Assembly (NCBI RefSeq): GCF_964204645.1
Contig: NC_134033.1
Span: 12,342,155-12,406,154, forward strand
DNA length: 64,000 nt
Source: Tubulanus polymorphus
Taxonomy: Eukaryota > Nemertea > Palaeonemertea > Tubulaniformes > Tubulanidae
Reading direction: 5' to 3'
Positions 1 through 13,000 of the stretch are shown one piece after another (within the stretch, counting starts at the first letter, position 1; every line of letters starts with the position of its first letter). The notes beneath the pieces are model-generated. The model was not told where the DNA came from. It did no database searches and saw only the letters and a program-made list of their open reading frames with translations. A program made the position numbers and the translations under genes.

Positions 1-241
1 CGAGAATTTATTCATTCAAAACATCTAAAATATAAATGAATGAATAAACTTTTGATTTTGAATTGTTTTACATAGGATGTACTAACATAGCTGATTATAA
101 GATTGAAAACCCACTAAGTACAAACTAAAAGAATTTTAATATCGAGAATTTATTCATTCAAAAAATCTAAAATATAAATGAATGAATAAACTGATTTTAA
201 ATTAAATTCTTTTACATAGGATGTACTAACATAGCTGATTA
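1..241. repeat. Tandem duplication, ~142-bp unit with internal palindrome
   Basis: Positions 1-103 recur almost unchanged at 143-240. Each copy holds a 12-bp inverted repeat (TTTATTCATTCA facing TGAATGAATAAA) about 20 bases apart, so each could fold into a hairpin. The left edge of the window cuts the array, so there may be more copies. A weaker relative of the first 25 bases occurs near 51007. No coding potential is visible; it is probably a fragment of a short dispersed element. Confidence 0.85.
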
Positions 242-370
242 TTTCTGAATACTGTGATTATTATCAGTGCACCACCAGTCTCTATATTGTCGCTATATTT
301 TTGTGTCAAGATTCGTACTATATTTGCAGTACTTCTGCTAAATGTATCTAATGTTGTCATTTACAATAAC

Positions 371-523
371 AGGGCCGTACGTACGTAGCATTTTAATTTT
401 GGGGGGCAGAGAGGATCCCGAAAAGGGGCAGTTCTATTGGATATATAGCGATGATATTTGTAAAAAGTGGCACTTTTCCTAAATTTCTGGCAACTGCCCG
501 CTGCCCCAACTAGATACGGCCCT
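371..523. mobile_element. MITE-like element with AGGGCCGTA terminal inverted repeats (copy 1)
   Basis: The segment begins AGGGCCGTAC and ends TACGGCCCT, a short terminal inverted repeat. The interior (GAGGATCC...AAAAGGG...GATATTTG...CACTTTTCC) is shared with a second copy at 40035-40141, which has the same termini. Two copies with common ends and no ORF fit a non-autonomous DNA transposon. No target-site duplication is obvious. Confidence 0.6.
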
Positions 524-656
524 TTCAAAATACGACAAAAAGCGAGTTTCATAATTGTCAAAATATCTTTAACGTTCCTTTTATATTCTTGTTTATGAAA
601 TGCATTTACGAGTTGTATGAGTTGTAAATACATCAGTTGTAAATTATCATTATTAC

Positions 657-657
<1 letters not shown>

Positions 658-708
<51 letters not shown>
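658..708. repeat. (ATT)n microsatellite
   Basis: About sixteen ATT units in a row, nearly perfect from 661 to 707. The run of asparagines it gives on the opposite strand is an artefact of the repeat and not a protein. Confidence 0.95.
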
Positions 709-877
709 ATTATGATAATTTGTGTAAAGAGTCGTCGTCAAATGATTAAATTGAATAATGAATCGTGTAAATAAAAAATGCTCGTATCGAACGTGTGAAG
801 ATCTCCTTTCTCTCGATTTTTTTCTCGCTGTTTTCTTGGATGCGTTCGATTTGAAAGCCACACTCGTTGAGTTCGGG

Positions 878-1019
878 CTTGTCACGATAGCTAGCTTGGA
901 TTCCAAAATTGATGATTCGACCCAGTACCCCTCTATGTACCACCTATTCTTTTATTTATATGTGGTACCTAGGGTACTGGGTGGAATCTTTGATTTGGAA
1001 CCGCAGCTATCGTGACAAG
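878..1019. mobile_element. Hairpin element, ~60-bp arms
   Basis: The left arm (878-943, starting CTTGTCACGATAGCT) is the imperfect reverse complement of the right arm (962-1019, ending AGCTATCGTGACAAG). An AT-rich loop of about 18 bases separates them. There is no ORF. It resembles a fold-back MITE or a degenerate palindromic repeat. Confidence 0.7.
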
Positions 1020-2071
<1,052 letters not shown>

Positions 2072-2172
2072 TATTTATTGTTAAATATATATGTATTTAT
2101 TCCTAAAAACATATATGTATATTTACTGTTGGATATAGACATGTATTTATTCCTAGATATATATGTATTTTT
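2072..2172. repeat. Degenerate minisatellite (ATATATGTATTTATT-type units)
   Basis: About five imperfect units of ~20-25 bases containing ATGTATTTATT, followed alternately by GTTA/GTTG and CCTA. It directly abuts the AT tract on the left. Confidence 0.7.
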
Positions 2173-5130
2173 ACCAAAAAAAAATAGAAAATAAAAACAA
2201 TTCATATTTTTATACGTAGACGTCCCAATGAAGTTCGAAAATGTATGAAAACCTCCTAGCTAAAAATACCAATCTGCAAAGTAGATAAAAACCTCTGATG
2301 AAAAGAATTTAAAAACATACAACGTGAAGGTCAATCTATTCGTATTCGTGTATTCAATTTATTCATATTTTACTCAGTTACATAAGAATGATTTGAGCAT
2401 CGAGTTTACAATTTGAATCGAGAAATATTATAGCACCCTGAGATTTCCGCTTTGCAAGCACAAGGGTAACTACGTTAAAAATCCTTAAGTAATATATCGG
2501 AGAGACGAGGCTGGACATCCAACCCGCTCAAAAGCTACAACTCGAATGTCTGATTTCTTTCAACAAATTTTCCACCAGGATACTATCACATAAGACACCA
2601 AGGGTGGCAGAGACCAGAAGGCCGTTATCAAAACAATACAAACTGACTGACACTTCAAGCACATTTCTAAAACATACAAACAGTCCGAGACTCCAAAACT
2701 GATTGCCACCCTGCCCCCTTAGTAACATCAATGAAAATAAGACAATATTTGTAAAATAAGAAATAGAAATCATAACTAGACCTAAAAATGATCTGTTGAT
2801 TTAGACTAAATTAAGTTAAATATCTACGCTGTTATAATATTACAAACTCTCAGTTCAATAGAATTCAATTATAGTATAAGTTATTGCACAATGTTTTTAT
2901 ATATTGCTAACTACTGCGTTATTTAAGGGGCACTGTGTCTGATTCGATGTGCACTACGTCATCATTATTGTCGGTTTAACATGACAATGATTGACATGTG
3001 TATTGGGGTTTATTTTGTTAATAAGATTTTATGACTCTCTTTTTGTCCATTTAAAAAATTTGCATAGCTTTTTAACGATGGATTTTATTGGCAATTAGAA
3101 AAGTGTGGGAGTGGACGTTCACTACGTCATCAATATCGGGGCGTTTCAAAATAACAATTAACGTTACAATTTACAATTGTATCTAGGGGTGTCATGGGGT
3201 TCCACCCCCTCCCTAAAATGTCGAGGCCCCTTAGGGTTCCATCCTCAAATATTCCGGACTGAATATTTTCGAAGAATATTTAAGAAAGATCAAAATTATG
3301 ATCTATCAACTGAAAAAATACTAACATGTAATTGTGGCAATAACTGGCTATTTTATCAATTAAAGAAGATCTAAAAAAAATCACCTGTCATCTTCTTACG
3401 TAATTTAATTCGTGAAAAAAGAATCCCCGGTAAATAGATAAAATATATTTGTGTATGTGAACAACGAAATTCCAGAATAGGCCCTTAATTGGGAGTGTGG
3501 ACACCTCCTTTCCATTGACCCTGGATCCGCCCCAGAATTGGCGCGTTTCATTAATTAAATTTCTAATAATGGAATTAGGGCATTCTGACATAATGGAGTG
3601 ATTACTTGCTTTGAAGTAAGCGGAGAAGGAGAATTTCAATTTTCAACTTAACGTACCTTGGAAAATCGGGGATTTTTACTAAAGTAAGTTTACCCCAAAA
3701 AATTGTAATTCCGAAATTTGGAGATTTCATGAACTACGTTCATTTTCTCTTCATGAGAGTATATAGAAACCTGTCAACGCGTGTTCAGCCATTCACACTC
3801 AATTCAGATCAATTTTGATTTTTCATGAATATTCATTAAAAAAGCGAGTATTTTTCATTCGTTCCATATTAATCGACCTTGGGACTTCGTTGAATTTAAA
3901 TACATATCCGGGCTCGTATCCCATGACGTTGTCATTTTACTCGGGGTTTTACTAGAAATAGTCGCAAGATTTGAGGGTTTAACAATCAAAAAGATCGCAA
4001 TGGGATAATCTAGGGTCAAACTTAGGAAGCATCTCGGTGGACATAAAGGGTATAAAGAGCAAAAAATATTTTTTCCAGTTCTTTGTTGTTCCCGGTTGTT
4101 TTTTTTTTGTATGACGGAACCGGTAATTTCCAACTAGTATTTTTCACCGACCTATACTGTGACTTCTTTAGATTAGAAGAAACATACATTTAGCATTATT
4201 CAAGTTTTTGCTTCTCGGGGACACATACCCTAGGTTTTGAGAACCTCGAAAATGAATGGTAAACCTAGTCTTATAAGAGTCTTATAAGAGTTAATGAGGG
4301 GACGAATATGTAATACATGTTTCTAAACAACTTATTCGGATTCGTGTAATTCGGATTTCATTTTGCCCCAGGCGTCCTATACGTAGCTATACGTAGCTAT
4401 ATATAAATATCTCATAAACCGATTTCAATTTCTTCGGTGCCGCATATGATCTAAATTATGCGAGCTTCAGGGGCCGTCGATCCACAGGCCAATTTTGAAG
4501 AACTTGTCACATATTCCAAAAGGCCACTTCGATGTCCTAAAAAGGCAATACCATAAGCATACGCACTCCTGCGCTGAAATGTACCATAGACGTATAATCT
4601 AGATTAGGATGCACTAATCTATTGCTTATTGACAAAATGGAAAATTTGGCAGACTTGTACAAGTCTCACAAGCCCCCCGCCCCTTGTATCTGCCCCTACA
4701 TTTGACTGAATACTTTAGGCCCTAAAACCACACAGTTTTGCTTCAGAATGATATCATTGCGACATTCGAGTAGCCCCAATAGGCGAAGGTTATATAAACA
4801 TTCAACAGCCTGAAAAGATTGTTATCGGGGTACATTATTCCTGATGCCGGAAGAATGCTTACACAACTGAAATTTTGTATAGGAAAAAACTTTCAGAAAT
4901 CGCTTCTTCGATTCCTGTTCATCTTTAGTTTCTGTAACTATTTTGAACATACGTATTTTGATTTTGGAAACCGAAAAATAAAATAAATATGTATATATGT
5001 TTTTGATATTTCTATCCGCCCGGACGTGAATTCATTTTAGCACGAAAAAGATTAATCTCATTTGAACCAATTGGGTAAAATGTCTATGATTGGCTAAGAC
5101 ATAAATAGTTACTTTGCAATACGGGAAGAT
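2173..5130. other. Intergenic AT-rich DNA upstream of the receptor gene
   Basis: No convincing gene. Two short pieces with a GCACTACGTCATCA-type core (about 2946-2985 and 3110-3165) belong to the dispersed family seen at 22991, 27691, 32605 and 48034. A reverse-strand open frame at 2528-2773 has a hydrophobic start but no recognised domain, and I do not call it a gene. Short direct duplications occur at 4268-4290 (TCTTATAAGAG twice) and 4381-4402 (ACGTAGCTAT twice). Confidence 0.5.
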
Positions 5131-5172
5131 ATTGTTTGGCGGACACGTTTGAGCGACGGATCCGTTAAGGAA
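5070..5172 (+). promoter_or_regulatory. Possible proximal promoter / 5' leader of receptor gene
   Basis: Upstream of the chosen start codon there is an ATTGG (CCAAT-box complement) near 5090 and an ATAAATA element at 5101, with the ATG about 70 bases further on. The order and spacing are plausible for a core promoter, but upstream non-coding exons cannot be excluded. Motif reading only. Confidence 0.25.
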
Positions 5173-6420
5173 ATGACACGTCAAAAAGTTGTGATAATCC
5201 TTGTTTTGCTGATCTGGCAAAATCAGACCGATGCTTCGGTTTACCAGCAGGGCGAGTCGTCCGCACAACCGCCTGTAGTTACTGTCGTCAGTTCGTCTTC
5301 TTGCAACAACACATGGCACGTCATCGATTCTACGTCTGGTTACATCGTTTCACCGAACTATCCGTCTCTAACGCGTGGCGTTGTATGCCGTTGGTTCGTC
5401 AACAGCTCTTTACCGGGTACGTTTCACGTCCAAGTTTACATCGACATCGAGCCGTCGATATACTGTAGAGATAACTTCCTTCGCGTCGGCGATTCTGATA
5501 ACGTACTGTGCGGCGATAGAAAACTAGATATTTACCGCAGTAATTCGTTCTCGCCGATGTTTAAGTGTGACACGAACGTCGCTCGGGGATGTCGAGTTTA
5601 TGTAATCTATCGTTTCGAGGAAAAACGCAGTCGTTTGAAAACTGTCCACGACTGTAGTTCATGGAATCTTAGACGATTGACAACGCAGCAAACCGGTTAC
5701 AAAGTTGCGATTAGAATGAACGCACGTTGTCATCGCTTGCGCTTTGAATGGCTCGGTCTATCAAGCGGCTTCGGTTTGAATTTAACTTTTGAAAATTTCG
5801 ATTTCAAATTAAACCCGAGTTCAGATTTCGCGTCTATTCAAATTTACGACGGATCGAACTCAAGTGAACCTATAATCGGCATGCGGGAACAAACGGGACA
5901 TCCGCCATTCTGTGTTTACACGAAAACTAACAAAGCTGTCGTCACTTTATTGTTGTCAGATAAAAAACAAACAATCAGTGTAATAACTAATCTCTCCATA
6001 CACATTCATAAACTTTCAGATTGGAACATTTCTAATCCATCGATTCCGATCTTTTATAACAAATCCGGAGTGCTCGTTCCCGGTGATAGGCCGTACGTAA
6101 TAACTCAGTCTAAACACTTGTACTGTTGGTCCATCAGAGCTGAAATACTGCAGTACGTCGTCTTCAACTGGACACGTGATGTCATCGCATCCGGTGACGT
6201 CATCGGCGTATTCAAACTCGAAGGTTCGTTGATCGTCGGAACAGATATCCTACTCGGCGAAAACTATCTGAAATCGTTAAGTGTGAAATCGGATGGATTT
6301 TTAGTGACGTTGTGTTTACTATCATCGGAGAATTCGGTCGTTTCTTCGCTGTGGAATTTAACGATCGGCTACAAAATAGAATCGTTGAACATCACAGAAG
6401 TCGAGGTGGAAAATCGAAAA
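5173..6420 (+). CDS. Exon 1 of CUB/C-type lectin/LDLa/LRR GPCR: signal peptide and three CUB-type domains
   Basis: Codes for residues 1-416 of a multidomain receptor. I chose the ATG at 5173 because it is followed at once by a signal peptide (MTRQKVVIILVLLIW...) and the open frame further upstream has no ATG. CUB domain 1 runs from about residue 44 to 150 (Cys, then SPNYPSL, two Cys pairs). CUB 2 covers about 161-275 and includes the IYDGS motif. A divergent CUB-like third domain lies at about 290-405. Many N-x-S/T sequons indicate a glycosylated extracellular region. The frame runs past the exon, but AAAA/GTGAGT at 6420/6421 is a near-perfect donor and the CUB fold resumes at 7988 in the same phase. 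CUB domains bind proteins or sugars, often in a Ca-dependent way; the ligand is unknown. Confidence 0.85.
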
Positions 6421-7987
6421 GTGAGTATCAGCATTATTTGTCAAACGTACATTGATTGTCACTAGAAACGAGAAATCAAAATAAATGTCTCTTGCTCACC
6501 GGGTAATAGGTAGAAATTCCCCCGGTACAAATCCCACACGTAGGAATTCGCTAGATAAAATGCCCAGGGGCCGGTTCCACAGTCGGGACTTAAGTCCAAA
6601 AGTGGTCTTAAATCTTAAGACTGGTCTTAAGCTGTTAGATTAGCTATATGACTAAAATAGTCTGAGACTAGTCTTAAGTCTAAGCCATGACTATGGAACC
6701 GGCCCCAGATCAGTTGTCCATCGGTGTTAGAATTTTTCTAATTTTCAATGTTTGATAATCTTAAGTGGCTTCATTAATTTTGAGCGCTATCACCCCAAAT
6801 AAGTCCATTTTTACATCAGTAAGTGTCCTTAAGATCGACATTTATTTATTAAGATCGTTTACGTAAAAATCGTTCATTTTCAAATTACCACCCTTTATTA
6901 GCAAGCAGTTTAATTCCACTACTACTCCGGATTGAGTTGAAATGATCAATTCCAATCAACAATTTGTGTCTCCGAATCAATGTCCCTAAAGTAATTATCA
7001 CCGATTGTGCTATTGGGTGAGAAATTTTGCAGAATTATTATTTGCCATATTATTGAATGCAGGTGAGATTTAGGGAAAACTCCCTAAATCTAGATCATTT
7101 CTGAGCAAGAAATTTCTCCAATTCTGTCATTACTATGATTTTCGGTACTTTTTTCTGCCTTTGCGCTAGTATGAAATTCAAGAATAAATGAAATTTAACT
7201 TCATGTAATATCTTTAGAATTCAAGCTGTAATATATTTGAACTCTGCGATAACTTTAATCACTAATGAACTTTCAATTTGTTGTACCTAACTTTTACGCT
7301 CAAGATATTCACATGTGATATCGCGCAGTTTCGTTCAGAAATCTACTCAGTATTGTTCTCCCATACACCCGATATAGTTATAGTCATTTGAGATATGTGA
7401 CGATGATCCAGAGAGAGTCCGAAACATGTCTTTTAGTTTCAATTCACGAGTAATGCATTTCGCATGTAATCATTTGAATTTCGTACATGCGGGTTCTAGT
7501 ATAAGGATCATCCTCGCTTGCCAGGGGTCCGGTATCACTCCCGAACTCTCTTCCACCAGCCCTTGGCCTCACGACGCGTGATTTCATTACTGGCGCCTTT
7601 TGCGCATGACGTCATATATCAACTTGCGAAATACTTCCTTTTTCGGTAAAACGTTCGCTAATTGGTCCATTTAACGGGAAATTCAACACGAGCCTAATGT
7701 TGTTAGTTACAAGCGCTGTGATAGGACCTGATTCTGATCGGCTAGTAACGACTCCAACTACTCGTGAGATCAAGGGGTTTGGGAACGGCTTTAGCTTGGC
7801 GAGTTAGAATCCCTTGACGAGTGAAGATGTATCGAGATATGAATCAAGTTAACATATTAATATGAATGAATAGTATCTATTTGCATTCCGTTTAAAAAGG
7901 TGGAGGATTTTAACCCGCTTTAAAGAATTGGTTTTTACCGCTAACCGCCAGATTTACACGCTCAGTATTTTCTACTTCTCATTGTAG
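6421..7987 (+). other. Intron 1 of receptor gene (phase 0)
   Basis: Starts GTGAGT and ends after a pyrimidine-rich tract at TTCTCATTGTAG. It contains a 140-bp palindromic MITE at 6567-6706. The CUB domain that begins exon 2 lacks the usual first Cys-Gly segment, so a short unrecognised exon inside this intron is possible. Confidence 0.8.
6567..6706. mobile_element. Family I palindromic MITE (copy A, inside intron 1)
   Basis: Termini GGGGCCGGTTCCA and TGGAACCGGCCCC are inverted repeats. The interior is rich in CTTAAG and TTAAGAC blocks that also pair across the element. Full length is 140 bp, identical to the copy at 22835-22974. No ORF. Confidence 0.85.
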
Positions 7988-9310
7988 TTAACTCCACGAT
8001 ATCCGAGCCTGATGCCTCGTGACCTACTTCCCCGACACCCGAAACCGACTTTAACTTATCGTATCAACAAAGTGATATTCAACTGGAAAGTCGACATCTA
8101 TGACGAATACCTTACATTATCAGTTTCATCAGAGAATTGTGAACGAGCCGGATTTTACATATACGATGGGGGTAATTTTACGGCTAGACGTCATGGTCCG
8201 TATTGTCCCAGTCTGCACAACTTTGGTCGATCTGTCGGTAGTTTGATTACATCAGGTGGACCAGTTATCGTTGTAGTATACGCTTACAACTGGAATGGTG
8301 AGTTATTAAGGGCCGTCAGGGCGAAAAGTGGCCTCTACTTTCCTCGAACTGACTGTGACGGATACATTTTACGAAGGGGTGAAAGCCAGATCAATATTAC
8401 GTCACACTGTCTGGTGATTACACCCGAAAATCGACGCCTTCCGATAGAGAGCATATTCGTGTTATCAAAACACGAATATCAAGTAGACAGGTGTTTTCGT
8501 GTTACGGATCGTTGTGTAATCGTCAGTCTCACTAGTCGATCATTGATCGATAACAGTCTCATATTGCTCAATATGAAATTTGACAAAGTATATAGATTCT
8601 GGGGGTCAGCACTAATAGTTGTGTTACGTCGTAAATGCCAGGCATTGAAAGCACGGCGCCCTGTTGCGAATATCATATTTCGCCGCAAAATAGACAAATG
8701 TGGATTGGTGCAGTCACCCGACTATCCCGGACCAGCAAGAGATTTTTCAAAAATCCCAATCATCTACGCATTTTTTAATCCAACTTATGCCCATTTCTAC
8801 ATCAGATTCCTGTTCAAATTCATCGGGCCGACAACATGTAGCGCGTCTAATAATTACCGTATAGGGGAACGTATTCTACTAGCACAGTTAATAAACGCGG
8901 CAGATTCTAGGGCTCGCCATGAAACTGAAATATGTGAAACCAATGCTGTACCCGGACTGGTTTTGTACAGTTTACTCGGGCACGACCTGCACCTAGAGGT
9001 GAAAAACTACGTACCAATATTTCAAATTCGATACACTTTAGAGCAATCGCCTGTACTGACGTATCAACGACATAATACGTGTAGATCAGATTTTCTAGAT
9101 TCTGGAGTTTCGTGCGTTAGATTCGTCAAACACGAACGTCTGAATTGGGAGGACGCTGAAATTTACTGTCAACAGAAATACGGAGGACATCTTCTCAGTA
9201 TCAACTCACAACAGGAAATGATGGCTGTTAAAACGTTGTTTGCTACTACACTGCTTTTGAAGGCTTATTCACAGACGGCGCTTATTGCGATGATCGGATT
9301 GAAATGGCAG
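7988..9310 (+). CDS. Exon 2 of CUB/C-type lectin/LDLa/LRR GPCR: CUB domains and first half of a C-type lectin domain
   Basis: Codes for residues 417-857. It opens in phase 0 with LTPRYPSL, the strand typical of a CUB start, which supports the 7987/7988 acceptor even though the first ATG is at 8012. A CUB domain covers about 417-527 (IYDGG motif near 474). A more divergent Cys-bounded CUB-like unit lies at about 539-633, and another (CGLVQSPDYPG) at 654-768. From Cys781 a C-type lectin-like domain begins (Cys792, WEDAEIYC with Cys810, GGHLLSI) and is cut by the intron just after the IGLKWQ segment. The exon ends at GGCAG/GTAAAT. Taking the donor five codons or so later would disturb the lectin fold. 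Confidence 0.85.
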
Positions 9311-10080
9311 GTAAATGGCAGGTTTATCATACACTATTTGAAAATCAACGACTGAGTTCAAAATCTTGATCACAATATTTTTCAACTTAATCGAACGTTT
9401 GCAAAAACCAATATTTCAAGCTTTACCACCTCTTTAAATCATGTGTATGGATGCATTCTTTCAATGTGTTGCCAGTGATTTATAGATTTTCTGATAAAGG
9501 CAAGTTTTATGCTAATAAACGAAATTTCATCAATTCAATTCAATCCAATATATTGTGACAAAATGGTTAACGCATTTTGAGGTGGTACTTAGCGCGGCGA
9601 AATTGCCGACCCGTCGTTTGAATCGATTCAATCAACCCCAAATTAACAAAATTTTGACAAAATTATTTAATCGATATTCAATCAAGATTGATCTATTTCT
9701 AATCGTATGCAGTCTGATTACTCTAAGGTTATATGAAGCTATTATCAGTTTTCGAAACATCAAGTATCACAAGAATCAATTGATTAAAATAGATGAAAGG
9801 CTATGGAAGCGTCCTGGGGGATGTAATCATTTTTTCAAATCTTAGGCCGATTGAAAAATCATGAGATTAACCAAAATTTCGATTTTTCATCAAATTGTTT
9901 ATTTTACCCGGTGGTGATTTAATTCCGACTCTTTATCACGGAATTAAATAAATTTCATTAAGTTTTATTTCTTTTCAATCGGTAGGAAATGAAAAAAAAT
10001 AAAAAAATAAAATGTCCCATGGACGCTTCCGCAAAAAGTTGTTTATGTTGTACAGTATATTTTTTCCTTATATTCAACAG
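9311..10080 (+). other. Intron 2 of receptor gene (phase 0)
   Basis: Begins GTAAAT and ends TTCCTTATATTCAACAG. It interrupts the first lectin domain between IGLKWQ and PNGYVW. The 23 codons that stay open upstream of the acceptor (10012-10080) look intronic and should not be annotated as an N-terminus. No repeat family was recognised inside. Confidence 0.85.
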
Positions 10081-13000
10081 CCTAATGGCTACGTGTGGAT
10101 TGATGGAAAACCATTGAGCTACACAGAATGGTATGAACCAACTCTGAACGAGACCTTACCGGAAGTTATTCGCAGCTTGATATCTCCGACAAGAAAGCAA
10201 CCGATAAATGACGTCAACATGCCGTGTTCGGCGATGGTACTAAATAACCCGCGCAGTTCTGCGAACTGGGTTCGTTTTCCGTGTCAAGTAACACACGCGC
10301 ACACGACTTTCATTTGTGAAATTGAAAGTATACAAAGTAACGAAAACTCGACCATGAAAAATGTAAGTGTGAACAATGCGACTCATATCTCACAAAGTAC
10401 AACGTATGATATTGTTAATTCATCGTGTATCAAGGGATGGGTACGCATCTCAGGACGTTGCTATCAGTTACGCACGGCTTGGACGTCCAGGATCGACCAA
10501 GGATTGGATTTACAAGCTGCTAGATATACCTGCCACACAATTGGAGGTGTCTTAGGCTTAGTAACTCCTACTATGGATGTGCAGTATCTGATTGAAACTT
10601 TCCACTTTCAGCACCAATACGGTGCCATATTGGCAAATGATAGCAGTGCTGGATTTTTGGCAATAAAACCAGTTGTAACTAGGGATGACATCACTTTTAT
10701 TGAAACAGTGAAATGGTCGGTGAATGAGTTCGATAATATTACAGATGTAACGCATTCCGTGTTATGTTCCTACAATGGGACTGTTGATGAATTATCAGCT
10801 GTAAGTGGCTGTAAATCCTGGCAATTTGAATGCTACGATACCAGATGTATCAGCGACCATCGCGTTTGTGATACTAGAGAGGACTGTCAACACGGAGAAG
10901 ATGAACTCGATTGCTCAAGTTCTGACTTACGGAGCCAGTACCAGTGCACAGATGGGCAAGTAATATCAGTTAGTAATTTGTGTGATTTTGTACGAGATTG
11001 CGCTGACGGATCAGATGAGAACTCATGCTATCATACTTCATGTTCATCCGAACAGTATAGGTGTAGCAATGGACAATGTGTGGGTAAATATAAACGATGT
11101 GATGGACTGGTAGATTGTAAAGATAAATCCGATGAGATCGGCTGCACTCCGGACAAATGTAACGGGTTCGTGTGTGTAAATGGCGAATGTATCAGTTCTA
11201 TACTTTATCAGGATGGTGTTGTAGATTGTGGTGGTAGCCTCGAAGAGGATGAGATAGTGACCAATATAACTGTTAACCCAGCTATTCATTGCACAGATGA
11301 TAACTGTACAGCCAATTTCACTGCACTTTGCAAGGAATCGGATGAACAAAGATGTTCGTTCAAATCTCCGCATTGTTATTCGAGGCGAAATAGGTGCATT
11401 TTAGAACGAATGCCAACAGGTTTTCCCGTTTGTAGAATGCTCGAGCATATACTGGATTGTGATGAATTTGAATGTCCGGCTGGTACAGTGAAATGTCCAT
11501 TATCTTACTGTATACCGATTAGACAAGTGTGCGATGGTCAATCAGATTGTCCTCATTCAGAAGATGAACTCAATTGTGAAACGTTTTCATGTCCAGGAAT
11601 GTTTAAATGCGGAGACGAGAATCGATGTATTCCACAGCTGGAAGTTTGTGACGGTGTCGTTAATTGTATTCATAACTCGGATGACGAGGCTTACTGTGAC
11701 GTCACGTGTCCGGTAAACTGTCAATGTCAAGGTCATTTTATCAACTGCGACAACAGCAATATATCAGATATATCTGGCATGTTTTCGTCGTCAACTCGAG
11801 TTTTGATTTTGTCTAATAATCGCATTCTATTCAACGCATTGGCATTTTCCTATTTTTTCCTACTTCGAATACTCGATCTTTCTCGTAATGATTTATTTGC
11901 TATTTTGCCGAACGCATTTTCTAATCTGCACAATCTGAATTCATTAGATCTGTCCTATAATCGCCTATTATCACTGCCTGCTAATACATTCACCGGTTTG
12001 AGGAGTTTAGTTGAACTCGTCCTTACTGGAAATCCAATACGATACTTGGTCGATGGCAGCTTCAATGGTTTGACTTCACTTACGGTTCTCAATCTTCACG
12101 GTCTCTCTATATCGGTTCTTGGTCGTAACATATTCCGAGGTTTACCTGCGCTGAGATCAATGAATATTAGCGGTAACACGATCAATTCAATATCCAGATA
12201 CGCATTTTCTGGGCTTTATTCACTGGGAAGTCTCGATTTTACGCACAACTCTCGGATAATTTCCGTAAATGCCAACATCCTCCATGATCTGACATCGTTA
12301 TATTTTCTCGCTTCGGATGCGTATAAATTCTGTTGTATGGCACCGAATATTGACCGGTGTCTCCCGGTTGCTGATCAATTCTCATCGTGTTCAGACCTCA
12401 TGGACAACACCGTCCTCAGAGCTGTAATCTGGGTTATTGCGTTTTTCAGTTTTTTCGCGAACAGCATCGTCATTGTTATCCGAATTCAAGCAAGCCAAAA
12501 CGCATCGGGCAGAGTCCACACATCTCCGTCCGACATTCTCATCATAAATTTGGCGGTTTCAGATTTTCTGATGGCAATCTATTTGTTTTTGATAGCTGGG
12601 GCCGACGATCTTTATAAAGGTGTTTATTTCTTGAATTCGGAAACGTGGACGCGTAGTTCATTATGTAGTCTAGCCGGGGTTGCGGCGACAATATCGTGCG
12701 AAGGTTCTTTGACATTTCTTTTTCTTCTCACACGTTTCAGATATTCAAAGATTGTTAATCCGTTTTCTGGTAATCCGCTTTTATCCTCGAACTATGTATC
12801 CGTTTTCTGCGTTATGTGCTGGCTACTTCTGTGTCTATTTGCTATCATACCACTATTCAATTTGTCATATTTCGGTGATTATTTCTACGGTTCCACAGGT
12901 GTTTGTCTGCCTATGAACTTAATCTCTATAAATGTCAGTGGCTGGCATTATTCGTTCGCATTATTTGCGGTCTTGAACGCTATCCTCCTTACTGTGATAA

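Noticed and set aside
2528-2773. Hydrophobic minus-strand frame that might be a retroelement fragment
   Set aside because: No reverse transcriptase, integrase or endonuclease motif could be identified.
6421-6465. Read-through end of exon 1
   Set aside because: Codons after GTGAGT run quickly to a stop, while the CUB architecture continues at 7988 in the same phase.
10012-10080. In-frame ATG start upstream of exon 3
   Set aside because: The 23 codons precede a good acceptor, and the lectin fold continues from exon 2 at 10081; they are intronic.
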